Below, one piece after another: positions 31,615-44,480 of a stretch of DNA of 64,000 nucleotides (positions within the stretch are counted from its first letter, which is position 1; the number at the start of each line of letters is the position of its first letter). The translations under genes were made by a program, and so were the position numbers. This DNA comes from Epiperipatus broadwayi (Eukaryota > Onychophora > Udeonychophora > Euonychophora > Peripatidae), in assembly GCA_028023455.1 (NCBI GenBank), contig JAQFVV010000111.1:1121909-1185908 (forward strand). Reading direction: 5' to 3'. The notes below the pieces were generated by a model that saw only the letters and a program-made list of their open reading frames with translations, did no database searches and was not told the DNA's origin.

Positions 31615-34600
31615 GAAAAAATGTGCAGAAATAAAAAATACGATAATTATACAAAGAATAACAGCCAAGAGAGCGTTACGAGAAAACATAAACAAGAGGA
31701 ATTTTCGGCAATTAATAATGTGTCTTCGGACCAATCACAGAAATTTGAAATAACTGTCAAAATTTATGGAAAACCCCTATCGATGAAAATTGACAGCGGT
31801 AGTGGGGTGTCGTTACTTTCCATTAAAGATTGGAAAACCATTGTGGCAGATATGAGACAGCCACCTAGACTGATGAGTACGAATCTGAAGGCTCGAGACG
31901 TCAATGGTAACGCTATAAAAATTAAAGGAGTAATTGAGGCTCCAATTACTTCAAACAACGCGAAAAAAATAGTTACATTGCCATTATATATAGTACATGC
32001 CCCTATAAATCCTCTAATTGGCCGTGATTGGTTTCAGCAACTGGGAATAAAAATTGCTTGTGTCAAAAATATTGACATTGAAAAAAATATCAGACAGCGT
32101 TTTCCTAAACTTTTCGATGGAGAACTGGGAAGGATAAAAACAAAACCAGTTTCATTAGAATTATCACCCAAAGCAGTGCCTATAATTTGTAGACTGCGAA
32201 AGATTCCGTACGCTCAGAAAGAAAAAATAGCAGAGGAAATAAAGCAATTGGTTAAAGATGGCATGCTTGAAGCAACAGAAGAAGCCGAGTGGGCTACCCC
32301 ACTGGTTGTAATAACCAAGCCAAATGGACAAATATGTTTGTGCGGCGATTACCATGTATCAGTCAATAAAGCACTAAACAAACACGCATACCCCATTCCT
32401 AACTCAAGAGAAATCATAGCATCGCTCCAAAAGTCTAAATATTTTTCAAAATTAGACCTCAACTTGGCCTTCCACCAAATCCCGGTGACCAACAAAGCTG
32501 CAAACATTCTAACACTTACTACACACATAGGTTTATTTAGATGCAAACGTCTACCATTCGGAATAGCTTCAGCACCAAGTATATTCCAAGCAAAAGTGGA
32601 GACTCTTCTAAACGGACTCGAAGGCGTCATCCCCTACTTTGACGATATATTGGTCACTGCTAATTCAGAAAATGAAATGAGCACTCGTATCTCAAAAGTT
32701 TGCCAAAGACTGGAGGAATTTGGAGCAAAATTAAATGTGAAAAAATGTATTTGGAAGGCTACTGAAATAAAATTCCTGGGTCACATAGTGTCAAACTCAG
32801 GAATAAGTCCCTCCCCTGAAAAAGTCAAAGTAGTATCTGACGCCAGAAGACCGAATAACGTAAAACAACTACAGGCCTTTTTGGGCCTGGTGAACTATTT
32901 TGAAAACTTCCTGAAATGGCAAAGCACACATAGCGACGCTGCTGTACGAATTATTAAAAAAAAACCAGAAATGGAATTGGGGAGCAGCACAAGAGCAAGC
33001 ATTTCTCCACACCAAAGCCCTTCTCACATCAAATAAACTACTGGTCCATTATGACAGCGAGCGTGAGGTAACCGTGACAACTGATGCATCAGAAAATGGT
33101 GTGGGGGCAGTGATATGCCATCCATCCCACTCTGGAGAACATCCTATAGCATACGCGTCATGCACCTTGTCCAAGGCGGAAAAGAACTACAGCCAGCTAG
33201 ACAAGGAAGCCCTCGCCATAGTGTTCGGAATTTGTAAATTCCACCAATATCTATATGGACATCCTTTCCAATTAATAACTGACCATAAGCCACTCTTGGG
33301 AATTCTAGGCATGAAACAGATGCCTGAACATTTAAGCCCTCGTATGTTGAGATGGCTTAACATACTAGCAGGTTACAATTATAACCTCGAATACAAAAAA
33401 GCACGAAAATCGGTCATGTCGACGCGTTATCGCGAATGCCAGATCAGCTCGAGAAAGAAGTATATTGACGCACTAAACAGCCAGACACTTAACAGCGCAA
33501 AGGTAGCCGCTTGGACCAGAGAAGATGCTGGCTACAGATGGATCATGGAAAAAATCAGCAAAGGTTGGCCAAAACAAAGACCATCTTTCTTGTACATAGA
33601 GCTATGGAAAGCTCGAGAACAACTGTCCATTTGCAAAGACTGTATACTCAGAGGTGACCAAGTACTAATCACCGTAAGCAGCAGGTCGCAAATACTTAAT
33701 TTATTGCACGAAGGTCATCCGGGCATTGTAAGGGCGAAAGCGTTAGCTCGTAGTTATGTCTGGTGGCCGAAAATTAACAGTGACATAGAACAATGCATAA
33801 AAAACTGCACAAACTGCCAGTCATGTGCAAATGCACCCTCAGCCAAATTCGAGTCCTGGAAAGAAGCAGACAAGCCATGGCAGAGAATTCATATAGATCA
33901 CTGCAGTCCTATTCAAGGACAATTATTTCTAGTAGCAGTGGATGCTTATTCAGGATGGGCCAAATATAAAATAGTTAAAAACACAGGTTCGGATGAAGCC
34001 ATCGACAAACTGTTGGAAATGCGAACAACACCACGGTCTCCCAGAAACCCTAGTATCCGACAACGGCACAGGTTTTACATCAGAAAAGTTCGCTTACTCG
34101 ATGCACGAATGGGAAATTAACCACATATTTACTCCACCATACCACCCCCAATCAAATGGACTGGCTGAAAAAACTGTACAGAATTTAAAATCCGCCATCA
34201 ATAAAATGGGAAAACAAAGTCTGCACGAAGCCGTCTTTAACGCGCTTCGTTATCAACACTCTACGCCTACAGCTAAGTCGGGTAAATCACCCGCAAAGAA
34301 ATATCTAGGTCGTAGACTGCGAACAAAGCTTGACAAAATTATACCAACGAAGGACACCGAAGCACCTTCAGGCAGAAACTATAAATTCTCACCACAAGAC
34401 CACGTATGGGTTAGAAATAATCAGGATAGATTCTGGATTAAAGCGGAAATTGTGCGACATTTAAGTAAGCAAGTGGTTGCTGCACAAATGGAGAATGGAA
34501 GAGAGTTATGCAAACACATAAATCAATTGCGTAAAGATGAAAGTATACAACAAACGCCGCAGCCATTTCCGAGAAAAGATGACGCTCCAGATGCGGAATT

Positions 34601-34709
34601 GGACATCCCCCAACGTTCTAAGAGGGAAAGTAAAATCCCCTCCCACCTCAGTGATTATATGCTAAGTTCAGAGAAAAAAAAAATCAACAAGCTAAAACGC
34701 TATCTCTGA
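31615..34709 (+). pseudogene. pol: gypsy-2 Pol with frameshifts
   Basis: Protease (MKIDSGSGVSLLSIKDW, about 31786), reverse transcriptase (SKLDLNLAFHQIPV, PYFDDILVT near 32632-32658), RNase H (TTDASENGVGAV near 33079, ITDHKPLLGI) and integrase (LLHEGHPGIVRAKALARSYV, HIDHCSP, ETLVSDNGTGF, HPQSNGLAEKTV) are all present. Frameshifts lie near 32925 (after the thumb region), around 33405-33440 and near 34020-34030 (before VSDNG). It ends with stop at 34707-34709 just before the polypurine tract CTTGGGGGAGG. The copy cannot make a full Pol protein. Confidence 0.92.
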
Positions 34710-34710
34710 A

Positions 34711-34723
34711 CTTGGGGGAGGTA
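34711..34723 (+). other. gypsy-2 polypurine tract
   Basis: TTGGGGGAGGTA region directly before the 3' LTR. It parallels GGGGAGG in gypsy-1. Confidence 0.75.
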
Positions 34724-35430
34724 TGCTAAATGTGTGTGTACGTGCATGTATAGAAAAAATACGTTTAACCAATAATAAAAATAAATGTAAAACTAACGGA
34801 TCGCTAATTGTGTATTGTAAATAATTAAATGATATATTAACTCTAAACTATAAAGTAATTTATCAAGAAGGATTAGATAATGTAAACAAAGCCATTGCTT
34901 AGAATAGACAATGTTAAAGGCGTGACATTATCTAATCAGGGATCCTATAAGAACTAAAGAGATGACCACTACGTGGACAGCGGATGGCCAATGAAGGGAG
35001 GCTACTCCAAAATAAAGGCGTGACAAGTAATGGATCTAATATTGAACTGAGAGAGGACACTTGCTAGGTGAAGGGCTTGAAAGGTAGATGTGCCATTTCC
35101 TCGGGTGCTCCAGTCAGCTCCTTTGCTTCACCTAGCCTTGCGGAGAGGTTTACCTCCGGACGTGCCAAAGTAAACCTAGGGAACTATAACAGGTCGTACC
35201 GATCTCTTTATTATTTTACTCTGCCTTCGGGTCCCTTATTTATATATAATAATATTAGCATGTATATATTATTCATACTTTGTATATATTAATAGTGATT
35301 AACTCATATATAAACCTTTAAATAAATCTTCGTTATTTAAACCTACTTGCTGGGCTGCCTCATTAATTATTTTATATTGTGTTATTGATAGTTGCAATCC
35401 AGCGAGCAATAGAGTGCCACTGGATGCTGA
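34724..35430 (+). repeat. gypsy-2 3' LTR
   Basis: Direct repeat of 30004-30688, followed by the duplicated ACAAC. The frame at 35068-35292 is within the LTR and is not considered a gene. Confidence 0.9.
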
Positions 35431-35435
35431 ACAAC

Positions 35436-35638
35436 AAAAACAAGATAGATGACATAGGGCATCATTGCCTTAGTCCCATCCCATTTTTAACTTTAACTGA
35501 TTCTATATCCCCTAATTTATATGTATAGTAATTATTTTTATATAATTTCTTAATAATATCCACTAAAGCTTCATTCTTTCCCAAATTTGCTAAACTTACC
35601 CATAATCTATTTCTATTTACCCTATCATATGTTGATGT
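35436..35638 (-). pseudogene. LINE reverse-transcriptase fragment, 5' piece split by gypsy-2
   Basis: The minus strand matches 15457-15650 of the plus-strand LINE (AYDRV, LANLGK, GLRQ). It starts abruptly at CATATGATAGGG, so the copy was 5'-truncated within the RT palm. It abuts the 3' end of another LINE fragment. Confidence 0.85.
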
Positions 35639-35639
35639 G

Positions 35640-36195
35640 ATGCACTGTGACTTCTCCTTAAATGGAGTCAGAAATCTCTCAGCAGCTACGCCCAGAGAAA
35701 CCTGTTAGCCACTTTACCTTTCCTTTCCATTCTCCACCCTAAGTTTTCCCATAATCTGCTCCATCCCATTTCCACAACATAATCTGTGTCAATGCCATGA
35801 CCTTCTTATCTAAATCCTCCTTATCTTTTCCCAAACCCAGCATAAAAAACAATGACTCACTTTCTGTATAATCATTTTGTTCATATTTAATCTTCCATAA
35901 CTTCATTATTTGTACCCTTTCTGCTTCCAAGCATTTACATTGAAGTAACAGATGCCTAATACTTTCTATGCCTTCCTTACACAACTTGCAGACTAAATCA
36001 CCCACATTTTTCCATTTACGTGTATATTCCCTTGTTGCTACAGATCCCGTTCGAGCCTTAAACAATAAACTACTTTCCTTACTATTATCATAAATTAACT
36101 CACACCCAATGTTCTGTTTACTTCTATATATATTTAAATTTGTTTTACTCTCCATGTTGTAACTTAAAACCCTGCCCCTCACTAGTGGTTGTACT
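35640..36195 (-). pseudogene. LINE 3'-terminal fragment with C-terminal zinc finger
   Basis: The minus-strand frame 36182-35739 reads NIYRSKQNIGCELIYDNSKE, CKLCKEGIESIRHLLLQCKC and LWKWDGADYGKT. It is nearly the same as the end of the LINE at 15-17 kb, but with the TREYTRKWKNVG segment unbroken by a stop. It continues through the same 3' UTR (GAGAAGTCACAGTGCATCAC) to about 35640. It is 5'-truncated at about 36195. Confidence 0.9.
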
Positions 36196-36199
36196 GTGA

Positions 36200-39100
36200 A
36201 GTAAAAAATTAAAATTTAATCGATTTTATTATTTTTAATTTTTAACTATCTTTGACACTTTTTTTTTTTTTTCAAATTATGGTTGAAGAAGAATACTTTC
36301 AAATTGTATATAATTTCAATAACTATTGAAGGACAGCAATGAGTAGATTGTAGTAGAAATTAAAACATACACTTTACAAATATATGAATATAAAAATATC
36401 ACATCAATAATATTAACAAATAACAATTGTTTAAAACTAATAATGATAAGAATAGTAGTTAAAACACAAAATAAAATCTCATTAGACTTTATTTTTAAAA
36501 TCGTTTATTAAATATGCACGTGTGGAACTTTTCTTTCAATAATTTTTTATCAAAAAATAAATTGAAAATAAATCAGATTGCTTTGAAATACTTTGAAGAC
36601 CTAAGCTGCTATTTGACATTTTTGACAAATTCCTGTTGATGAAAATATTTAGCCATATCATGGATATAATATGAACCAGTTATGCTTTTTATGTTGTGTA
36701 ATGTACAGAGGCTAGTTCTCTTACCTTATGCATTGCCTGATAATTATAATCTTAAAGCCTATATTTATATAGGGATTGTATTACATTTATCATTTCAGAA
36801 ATCATAAGAAGATCAAACACCAGAAAAAGCAGTGGACCTTAAGTTCCTGAATCTGCCTCTTTACCACTATTCCATAGAACATTATATAATCAATTTCTTG
36901 GAAATTCATGAACGATCTAAGCACTGAAAGTGCCAAAACTGGTTATCGCCCATGGATATCAAGCTCCAAAGTCTACTACAACAGAACAAAAAATAATCGA
37001 ATAGCTGATTGCTTGGAAATTCATGTATTGGAAAAGACAAAAGTGATCATGATCCATAAAACTTGAGCTACCAAACCGTCCTCTTCACCATTGCACCACA
37101 AGACAAATAACCAAATGGTTTTATTGTTTAAGAGTTCATAAAAAATTTGAGCACTGGAAGTGGATCTTGAATTCCAGGAACTATTAGTCTACCACTGCAC
37201 TAAGCCACACAGGACACTTATTGTATCAATATGCAATAATTATTTCTGGCATTCTGTTGCATGCTTCTCATGCCATAAACTACCGATTGCTCATCACAAA
37301 ATTATTTAGATTTGTTTTCATGCCTTTATAATCATTAAAATATCACATGACTATATTTTCTTGTTGTAATAGATTGAAAGAAGGGGTAAACATGAAGAGA
37401 TAGGATAACAGTATCATCCCCAAATATCACAATCTCAATTAACAATGCCAATAAATAGTCATCAACAAGTATAAAAATGAATAAATATAAAAGAGGATGA
37501 ACATGAGAACATCAGCATAGAAGAAAATAAGTCATTGCAACAATTATAAATTACATCACCAGCATTAAACTTGGGAAATCAACAGTCATACCTTGTGATT
37601 GAATCTATAAGAGCTTAATTATAAAAGAGGCTAATTATCTTCTAGGCAATGCCACACTTAGATTGTAATATAAAACAGTCATCTGGATGCATACTCTTAA
37701 GTGCTAAAGTATATACAATAAAAATGCTAGGATGCTGATAAACACTAATCATCATTAGTGCTCTAGCCATATGGTGCCATGAGTGTACAGGCAAATTATA
37801 AACTCTCTAATCTGTATATAAATTACAGTAAATGGACTTTAAAGGTGATCTATCATATGAAAAACTATCTGAAAGTCCAAAAAACACATACTCCTTTCAC
37901 ATACATATAAATTAAGCATCATTGCTTTGGATAGGATCAAAAGATTAGTAACTATGATTGTGAAAAAAGTGTAATCTAACTTAATTTAAATAGTCTTGCT
38001 AGTAAAATTTACACACCCCTTAAAATACTATGCCATAATGAAATTAAGTTATACTTATTGTTAATTCATAGAATATATAGCTGGAGAAATAAAAACCTTA
38101 GATCTATTATTTTTTTAAAACAATTATTAATTAAAATTAATTCAGAAAATATGTGATATGATAATTCCAAATCTAACACATTTCTATAAAAATGTAATTT
38201 CATATAGCAAGTAAGATTAACTTAATGTTGACTCTTACTAATTAAATTAATGAGCCTTTACTTTTAAAAAAATATTTCCTTTTTTTTAATTATTAAAATT
38301 GAAAATCATTCATAGGAAAAGATAAAAAAATTATGTCTAGCTAAGACTATATTCCCTTTTTTTTTATGACAATGGAAAGGTACACATATTCTTTTGCATG
38401 TTGGAGGGGAAATATTAAAAATGTTCATTATAGCCAATTATTTGCAATTTTATATATATGTTACAAATATTCATTGTAGTTAATTATTTGCAGTATTATA
38501 TAAAAATATCAACAGAAATATTTATTATTATCAAATATTATTTATATTTTTTATAGATGCATAAATAAAAATGTATAAAGATGTTCACACCAGTTATACC
38601 TTATGCTACCATGATTTCATTTTTTTGAGTACTTTTATAGTTATAATTTCAGTTTCTTTCTTATTAATTGTTCCTTCTTCTTTTAAGTGTTCAATTTAAA
38701 CTTATATTATTTTCCAATATAGGTTAATGCAAATTTGAAGTTGATGATTTCTTGTTGTAGCTTCAAGTTTTCAGTCAATACTTATAATAGTAATTTCCAA
38801 ATTAACACATAGAATAGATTAACACAAGTTAAATTTATTAACTGTTCCCACTATAATAATTTTCAAGTCAGGATATACTGAATTTATCCATTATATAATT
38901 TAATAATTCTATATTAACATACATCTCCAGATCAGATAGGTTGAATTTATACCTTTTCCAATATAATAATTTTCAGATCAGGCTATCACAGGATGAGACA
39001 GTTGTGCTTTTGGAAAGACCCAAGGATTTTTCCATATTTTTCCTAAGGGTATTCTCTTTATACATCTTAATATTTAGTGAATAGGCTACATTGTTAGGTT

Positions 39101-39420
39101 TTCTGATGCTTAGCTTTTAGCTATAGCACATGCTTTACTTCAAATTCATTTTAAATTACATGTTTTAAACTGATAGTGAGATTAATCTTACTTTTAGACT
39201 GCAAGTATATTTCTCACTATCTTCTTCTCGAGAGCAGAACTGCCACTGCTGTTTTTTCAATAGCTAATTCAAGAATGACACCTGCCTCATCTTATTTTTT
39301 GGAACAATCTTGTTTTTCATCTGAAAACATATCTTAAAAATGAAAGCATTACACTCTGATCAATAGAATGTATTTCTACAACAAGGCTATTCATTTGTGG
39401 TTATTTTTTCTTCTTAATTG
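36200..39420. other. no gene; scattered short repeats
   Basis: AT-rich DNA. Around 36800-37230 two copies of a dispersed repeat can be seen (GTTCATAAAAAATTTGAGCA, TGGATCTTGAATTCCAGGAA, ACCACTGCACTA). Around 37300-37360 is TTTATAATCATTAAAATATC ACATGAC, which matches 42240-42275 and the leader of the fold-back elements. Around 38745-38985 there are imperfect repeats of a TATAATAATTTTCAGATCAGG unit. No coding region was found. Confidence 0.5.
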
Positions 39421-39421
39421 C

Positions 39422-39690
39422 AAAAAAAAATCCAGTGTAATCCTTTAAATAATTTAACTTGAAAATTTATTCCATTTTGTTTTAGAGAGAGAGAGAAAGA
39501 TAAAGATAAAAGAAAATTAGTATTCTTTAACAAAAATGTTAAACTTTATTTTTTGGTTTCTTTCTTTTGAAAACTGATAAGCATTATATAAAACTTTACA
39601 TATTTATCTCTCTTGCTATTTTTTTAAAATTAAAAACCAATAGATAAAAATTAAACAGAGAGAAAAATGATTTACTTCTACTACTACTAT

Positions 39691-39749
<59 letters not shown>

Positions 39750-40130
39750 TCAGTATCACTATCACCATCATTACTACTTCTACTACAAAAAAACTCAGTG
39801 TAACCCTTTAAATACTTTAACTTGAAAACTATTCCACTTTGTTTTAGAGAGAGAAATAAAGATAAAAGAAAATTAGTATTCTTTAACAAAAATGTTAAAC
39901 TTTATTTTTTGGTCCTTTTCTTTGAAAACTAATAAGCATTATGTAAAACTACATATTTATCTTACTATTTTTTTTAAAGTTAAAAAGCAATAGATAAAAA
40001 TTAAACACAGAGAAAAAAGATTTACTACTATCATCATTATCACTATCAGTACCACCACTACCACCACTACTACTACTGCTACCTCTACTGCTGCTTCTGT
40101 TGCTACTACTACTACCACCCCCACTACTGC
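39422..40130. repeat. tandem duplication (~365 bp) ending in ACT microsatellites
   Basis: The block AAAAAAATCCAGTGTAATCC ... TTTAGAGAGAGA ... AAAAATGTTAAACTTTATTT ... GATTTACT is present twice (39422-39786 and 39787-40130). Each ends in a TAC/ACT trinucleotide array (39677-39780 and about 40022-40130). The minus-strand polyserine frame at 39596-39889 is a translation of this array and not a gene. Confidence 0.85.
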
Positions 40131-40134
40131 TTCA

Positions 40135-41937
40135 AAAAGGAACTTTATTGGGTCAAAAGGTATTTACATACATCTAGATTACATATACATTTTTATATTC
40201 ATTGTACTTTGGCTGATTTATTCAGGTTGTCTATTTAATTGGTAGGATTACAATTTTTAGAAAAAAGGTTGATTGGTTATACCACTTTCGGTATTTGTTT
40301 CATACAGTTCATAAGTCTTTTGCTCTAGTTCCATCTCCTAATTTTTATTGGATACACAGATTGCCTTTATATATTGGTTTAATTGGTTATAAGGCTGATT
40401 GTTGTTTTAGAAGCAACCAAGTGGCTGCATATATATCTGGATGTGCTATTATGTTATCGCTGATTTTCAATTGTGCCAGCTTGTTATGGATGGTGGAGGG
40501 ATGAATGTTGCCACCCTTATTCTTGGGATTGATTTTTCATGACATGCACTGATAATCTTGTCTATTGATGTATTAGGCTGTCTGTATGTGATACACATTT
40601 TTATGATGTCTTTTAATGCTACTGCATTGATAGATTAGATGTTGCTGTGTTTCTTCTGCACAGTGGCAGAGCCTGCAGAATGGGTTGCTTGTGATCTATC
40701 TTCTCTTCTGATAGAGGAAGTATGTTGCTGGCATGGCATAAAGGTTGACTTTGATGATGAAGTTAAAAAACATGGGCTCCAGTGATCATTTTTTAAAATT
40801 ATGGATTAGCATTTTATTTCTATGATTGGGGGAGGATTATTATTGAGATGCTCTTGGTGCATGGGGGTATAAATCTGCCAATAAGGGTATTTGCTTGTAT
40901 ATTGTTTGGGTATTTAGTTGATTGTTCTGTGTTGGTAAATGAATGACGATGGAAATGTTATGGAGGTTGTTTGACTGTTGGTATGATTTGAAGTAGGCAT
41001 TTTAATTGTGGGAACTGCTTTAGTGTGGCTGTTAACAAGTTTTTTAACTTTTGTATATATATATTATTTATATCATGTAGACCGAGTCCATTGCTTGCAA
41101 CAGTCAACTGAGGCATTTGGTTGAGATCGTGACTGTCTTTCTGTGCCATGGGTTTGTTGTGACTGTCTTTCTGTGCCATGGGTTTGTTGCAGATGGACCT
41201 GATTTTGTATTATAGGTAAATAGTATGTTGTTTTAGTGATGATTAGTTGTTTGATCAGTTGCACTTTTGAGTATATTGAAAGGTATGTCTTTAATAAGGA
41301 GTTAGTGATCTGCTGAGCTTCATCTTTTAGTTTATTTTGTATATGACATCTCATTCCTGTGGCCCCCAAGTGAAATGGGAAGTTGAGAAAAGCATTTGGT
41401 TTAGTTTGGTATGTATTTGTACATGCCTTACCAGTAAATAGTGACCAGGCAGTGGTTTTGCTTGCATTAAATTTAAATTTGTGTGTGTTTGTATAGTCTT
41501 GTAGAATTTTTTATAAGCTGGGTGGGTTTTTTTTTAAGATAGAAAGACGGTTACATCATCCATGTATGCAATGCATGTGTTGTGAAGTGTTTGGTATTGG
41601 GATGCCTGTCAATATTTTCTGGATTTTTTGCAGAAGGGGTTGATTAATAGTGTGAATAGTAGTGAACTAAGTGGGGATCCTTGTGAAATGGACTGTGTTG
41701 GGATGAATGATGGAGAATTTCTGCCATTGAGTGTTATTTGGATTTCACGGCTTAAGAGCATATTTGATAGAAAATATAGTTAAGTTTTTGGTATTGAGAT
41801 ACTTGCAAGCATGTCCATAAGTACATGAAAATCGATTGAGTCAAAGGCTCCTTCAATGTCAAGTTGGACTGCTATGGGTATTTTTTCTTCCCTCATATTG
41901 AGTTTAGAACTGCCTTGTAGATTAGTGCTGCTATATC
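40135..41937 (-). pseudogene. non-LTR (jockey-like) retrotransposon, 5' truncated
   Basis: On the minus strand from about 41920: IAVQLDIEGAFDSIDFHVL, ISQGSPLSSLLFTLLIN, and the catalytic AYMDDVTVFLS near 41565-41535. Post-palm text follows (KFKFNASKTTAWSLFTGKA, ITNSLLKTYLSIYSKVQLIK, ending QWTRST near 41075). A C-terminal finger CRLCHCAEETQQHLIYQC lies near 40690-40635. The 3' UTR has CAATAAAG near 40145. Several stops and frameshifts are present. A 31-bp tandem duplication (GTGACTGTCTTTCTGTGCCA unit) lies at 41129-41189. Both ends abut ACT/ATT microsatellites. Confidence 0.85.
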
Positions 41938-42036
41938 ATAATCATTATTACTACTATTATTACTACTCTACTAATACTACCACTACTACTATTATTATTA
42001 TTATTATTACTGCTACTACTACTATTATTTTAATTC
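41938..42036. repeat. ATT/ACT trinucleotide microsatellite
   Basis: Mixed ATT, ACT and ACC triplets directly at the 5'-truncated end of the LINE, matching the array at its 3' end. Confidence 0.9.
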
Positions 42037-42224
42037 TTTTCTTTCCTTTTTACATCTACCCTTAATAAACATTTGATATTCATAGTCTTATTTTAAATGT
42101 TTGGAATTTATTAGATGATCATTTTAATATGTTAATGATTTTATTCTTTTGATATGTCAATAATTGGCATTCTGAAAAAAAAGTTTTTCATACTATTAGC
42201 TACAACTTGATCATCATAAAATTA

Positions 42225-42463
42225 TTTGGGATTGTTTTCCTGTCTTTATAATCGTTAAAACATCATACGATTACATTTTTATATGCTTATACAAGTCGTT
42301 AAAACAATAGCAAATTTCTCCGTGCAACAGTGCCACCTAGTGCAAGTTATAGTAAACAATAAATGCCAGAAAGTAGTGCACGAGGATTAAAATGTACACA
42401 ATCTTTTAGAATCTATTGACTACTATAGCATGCACTAGGTGGAAGAATTGTGTGAAGAAATTT
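42225..42463. repeat. fold-back repeat of the retroposon family, leader on the left
   Basis: A leader TTAAAACATCATACGATTAC followed by TATGCTTATAC corresponds to the family leader (CATCACATGATCACC...TTATGCTAGC). It is followed by arms TTTCTCCGTGCAACAGTGCC and its inverse (TGTGAAGAAA). TTTTTATAT may flank (42286-42294 and 42469-42477), but this is AT-rich. The ribozyme segment is absent. Confidence 0.55.
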
Positions 42464-42479
42464 GTTGGTTTTTATATCT

Positions 42480-43560
42480 ATAATTTATTGCATTAGTTCT
42501 TCAACATTATTTACCCTTTAAATGATGCTTGGGTTTCTCAAAGATGCTGCTAATTATAGCACTGCCAGAAACATCATATTTGGTGAATTTCAGAAAGTTT
42601 AGTCAAGATATATTTGCTTTTATCAACAGAAACTAGTGCTATTGGAGCTGATTGCTATGGCAGCATCAATAAGTATTTAAGAGTGATATGTTTATCTGTT
42701 CTTCAAAGTGAATACATTTTTATTGTTTTCATTTAGGATGAGCAATAAAATTTTTTTTTTCTTGTAATTAATTTTTATAAAATTAAGATACAAATGTTTA
42801 TTATAGAAAAATATAACAAAATAATAAAAGAAATATTATTTTAAATATTTATCATGTTAGGTGTTAGAGCTCAATATATATATAAATTATATTTTCCCAA
42901 TTGTCATCACATGAAAAAATTGAAATTAAGAAGCCAAATGTTATTATTTAACAATCAGTAGTCAGTAAAACTAAAAAATACATTAGACCTTTTAACAATG
43001 ATTGGCATGGAAAAATAAAATGGTTGTTTGGTTGCGAAATTAGAAATTCTCTGTTTGTTTTAATTGCTTACTTTTTTGCGGTAATACTGTAATAAAGCAT
43101 CCTTGCTTAAAAAATTCATGGGCTGCCACTGATACATGCCATGAAGTTGTTAAACAATAGATATGAAAAAAATACTATAGATTATGGTGTATTATTTGAT
43201 TACATAATTTAGTAATTGTGTATTTTAGCATAGATATAGAGTGGAAAACTTTAGAACTAAAGGTGCTTATATTAATTTCCAATTAAGAGCAATGTTTTAA
43301 AAAATCTCAATTGGGACAATAGGAATAAATAATTACATAGCTTATGGTTGACTATTGTATGTAACAGGAATAAAACACAGTCTGCAAAACATGATCTCTG
43401 GAATTTGGTATCCACCCCTGTACTAAATTTTCATGGTTATAAAAGAATTCAGTAAAACTATTTTATTCAATGTATCACTGAAGTTTCTTTTGAGTAACTG
43501 ACCATGTGATTAAAAAAACAAACTGTTTTTAACTTTAAAAAAGTATCTATGCTTCTAAAA
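42480..43560. other. no gene recognised
   Basis: AT-rich spacer. No frame, RNA or repeat structure could be supported. Confidence 0.5.
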
Positions 43561-43573
43561 TAAAATTAGATAG

Positions 43574-43820
43574 AAAACAGGCAAAACTCTTCATACAATA
43601 GTGCCACTCAGTGCAAGCCAGAATAATCAAAGGATGCTAGAAGGCTTGTGCATAAAATCCCTATCTAGTGCCTACTCATCCAATTATGCACAAGCCTTCT
43701 GGCATCTATTGATTACTCTGGCTTTCACTGAGTGGCACTACTGTATGGAGAGTTTTGTCTGTTTTAACAACAGTTAAAAACAAGCATAAGAAATGGTGTT
43801 CATGTGATGTTTAGTGGTTT
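43574..43820. mobile_element. fold-back retroposon, ribozyme segment deleted
   Basis: The arm ACAGGCAAAACTCTTCATAC, then CAGTGCAAGCCAG, is inverted at the right (CTGTATGGAGAGTTTTGTCT). The middle jumps from CTACTCATCCAATT straight to ATGCACAAGCC, removing the hammerhead. The right end carries the inverse leader (GCATAAGAAATGG, CATGTGATG). An imperfect duplication (AAATTAGATAG at 43563, AAGTTAGATAT at 43822) flanks it. Confidence 0.7.
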
Positions 43821-43829
43821 AAAGTTAGA

Positions 43830-44475
43830 TATAATATTGACATTACTTTTTGAATCAAATTCCAATCATAATTGCCAACATTTTTATTATTCTTACATAT
43901 TAAACATATATTTTAATCATTACCAACTCCCTATATGTTTTGGTGCACTTTAGAATGTCAAATTCCAGGTCTATGGATTGTGGCTTCAACTCTGTTAATT
44001 TTGGTGCTCAAAGTTTTTATGAAGTCCTATGCAATAAATCAGTTATTTTTTAATATGACTGTGGTTTCCACCTGTGATTAAAGATTTAAAAAAGACAAAA
44101 TTTGCATTGGTTTATTGCTTGGCATTTCATAAGCATTGGTTCTGGAACAGGAATAGATCTAAGGACCTTATGCTCAAGAGTCGGTCACTCTGCCACTGCT
44201 CTGTTCATTTAAGAACTTATCAAATCTGGTTTATTTCTGCTCCCCCCCCCCCCCAATCCTCCCACTTCTGTGATTAGTTTTTGTAGAACTGTACAACTTA
44301 TTAAAGTTTAAAGTGTAATATAAGATCCTAAATTGATTTTAAGACGATGACAAAGCAATACTAGAATATTGACAATTGCAAAAGGCTTTATCGGGTTGTC
44401 CATCCATTTTCTTTAATTTTTATATGCTTACATAGACAAAATAATTATATGTTTAATTTCAAAAAAGGACATATG
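43830..44475. other. no gene; dispersed repeat and poly-C run
   Basis: The dispersed repeat with TTTGGTGCTCAAAGTTTTTA TGAAG lies near 43999-44024. A C15 run is at 44244. The frame at 44074-44277 is not recognised as a protein. Confidence 0.4.
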
Positions 44476-44480
44476 ACATC

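Larger units (their letters stand above)
30004..35430 (+). mobile_element. Ty3/gypsy retrotransposon 2, decayed
   Basis: LTRs at 30004-30688 and 34724-35430 begin TGCTAAATGTGTGTG. The right LTR has an extra segment near 34788 (AAACTAACGGATCGC). The 5-bp duplication ACAAC flanks the element, which sits inside a minus-strand LINE. The protein text is clearly related to gypsy-1, and both use a TGGCGCAGT primer-binding site, but this copy carries one stop and several frameshifts. Confidence 0.93.

Noticed and set aside
39596-39889. Minus-strand frame with a long polyserine stretch
   Set aside because: It is a translation of an ACT trinucleotide microsatellite.
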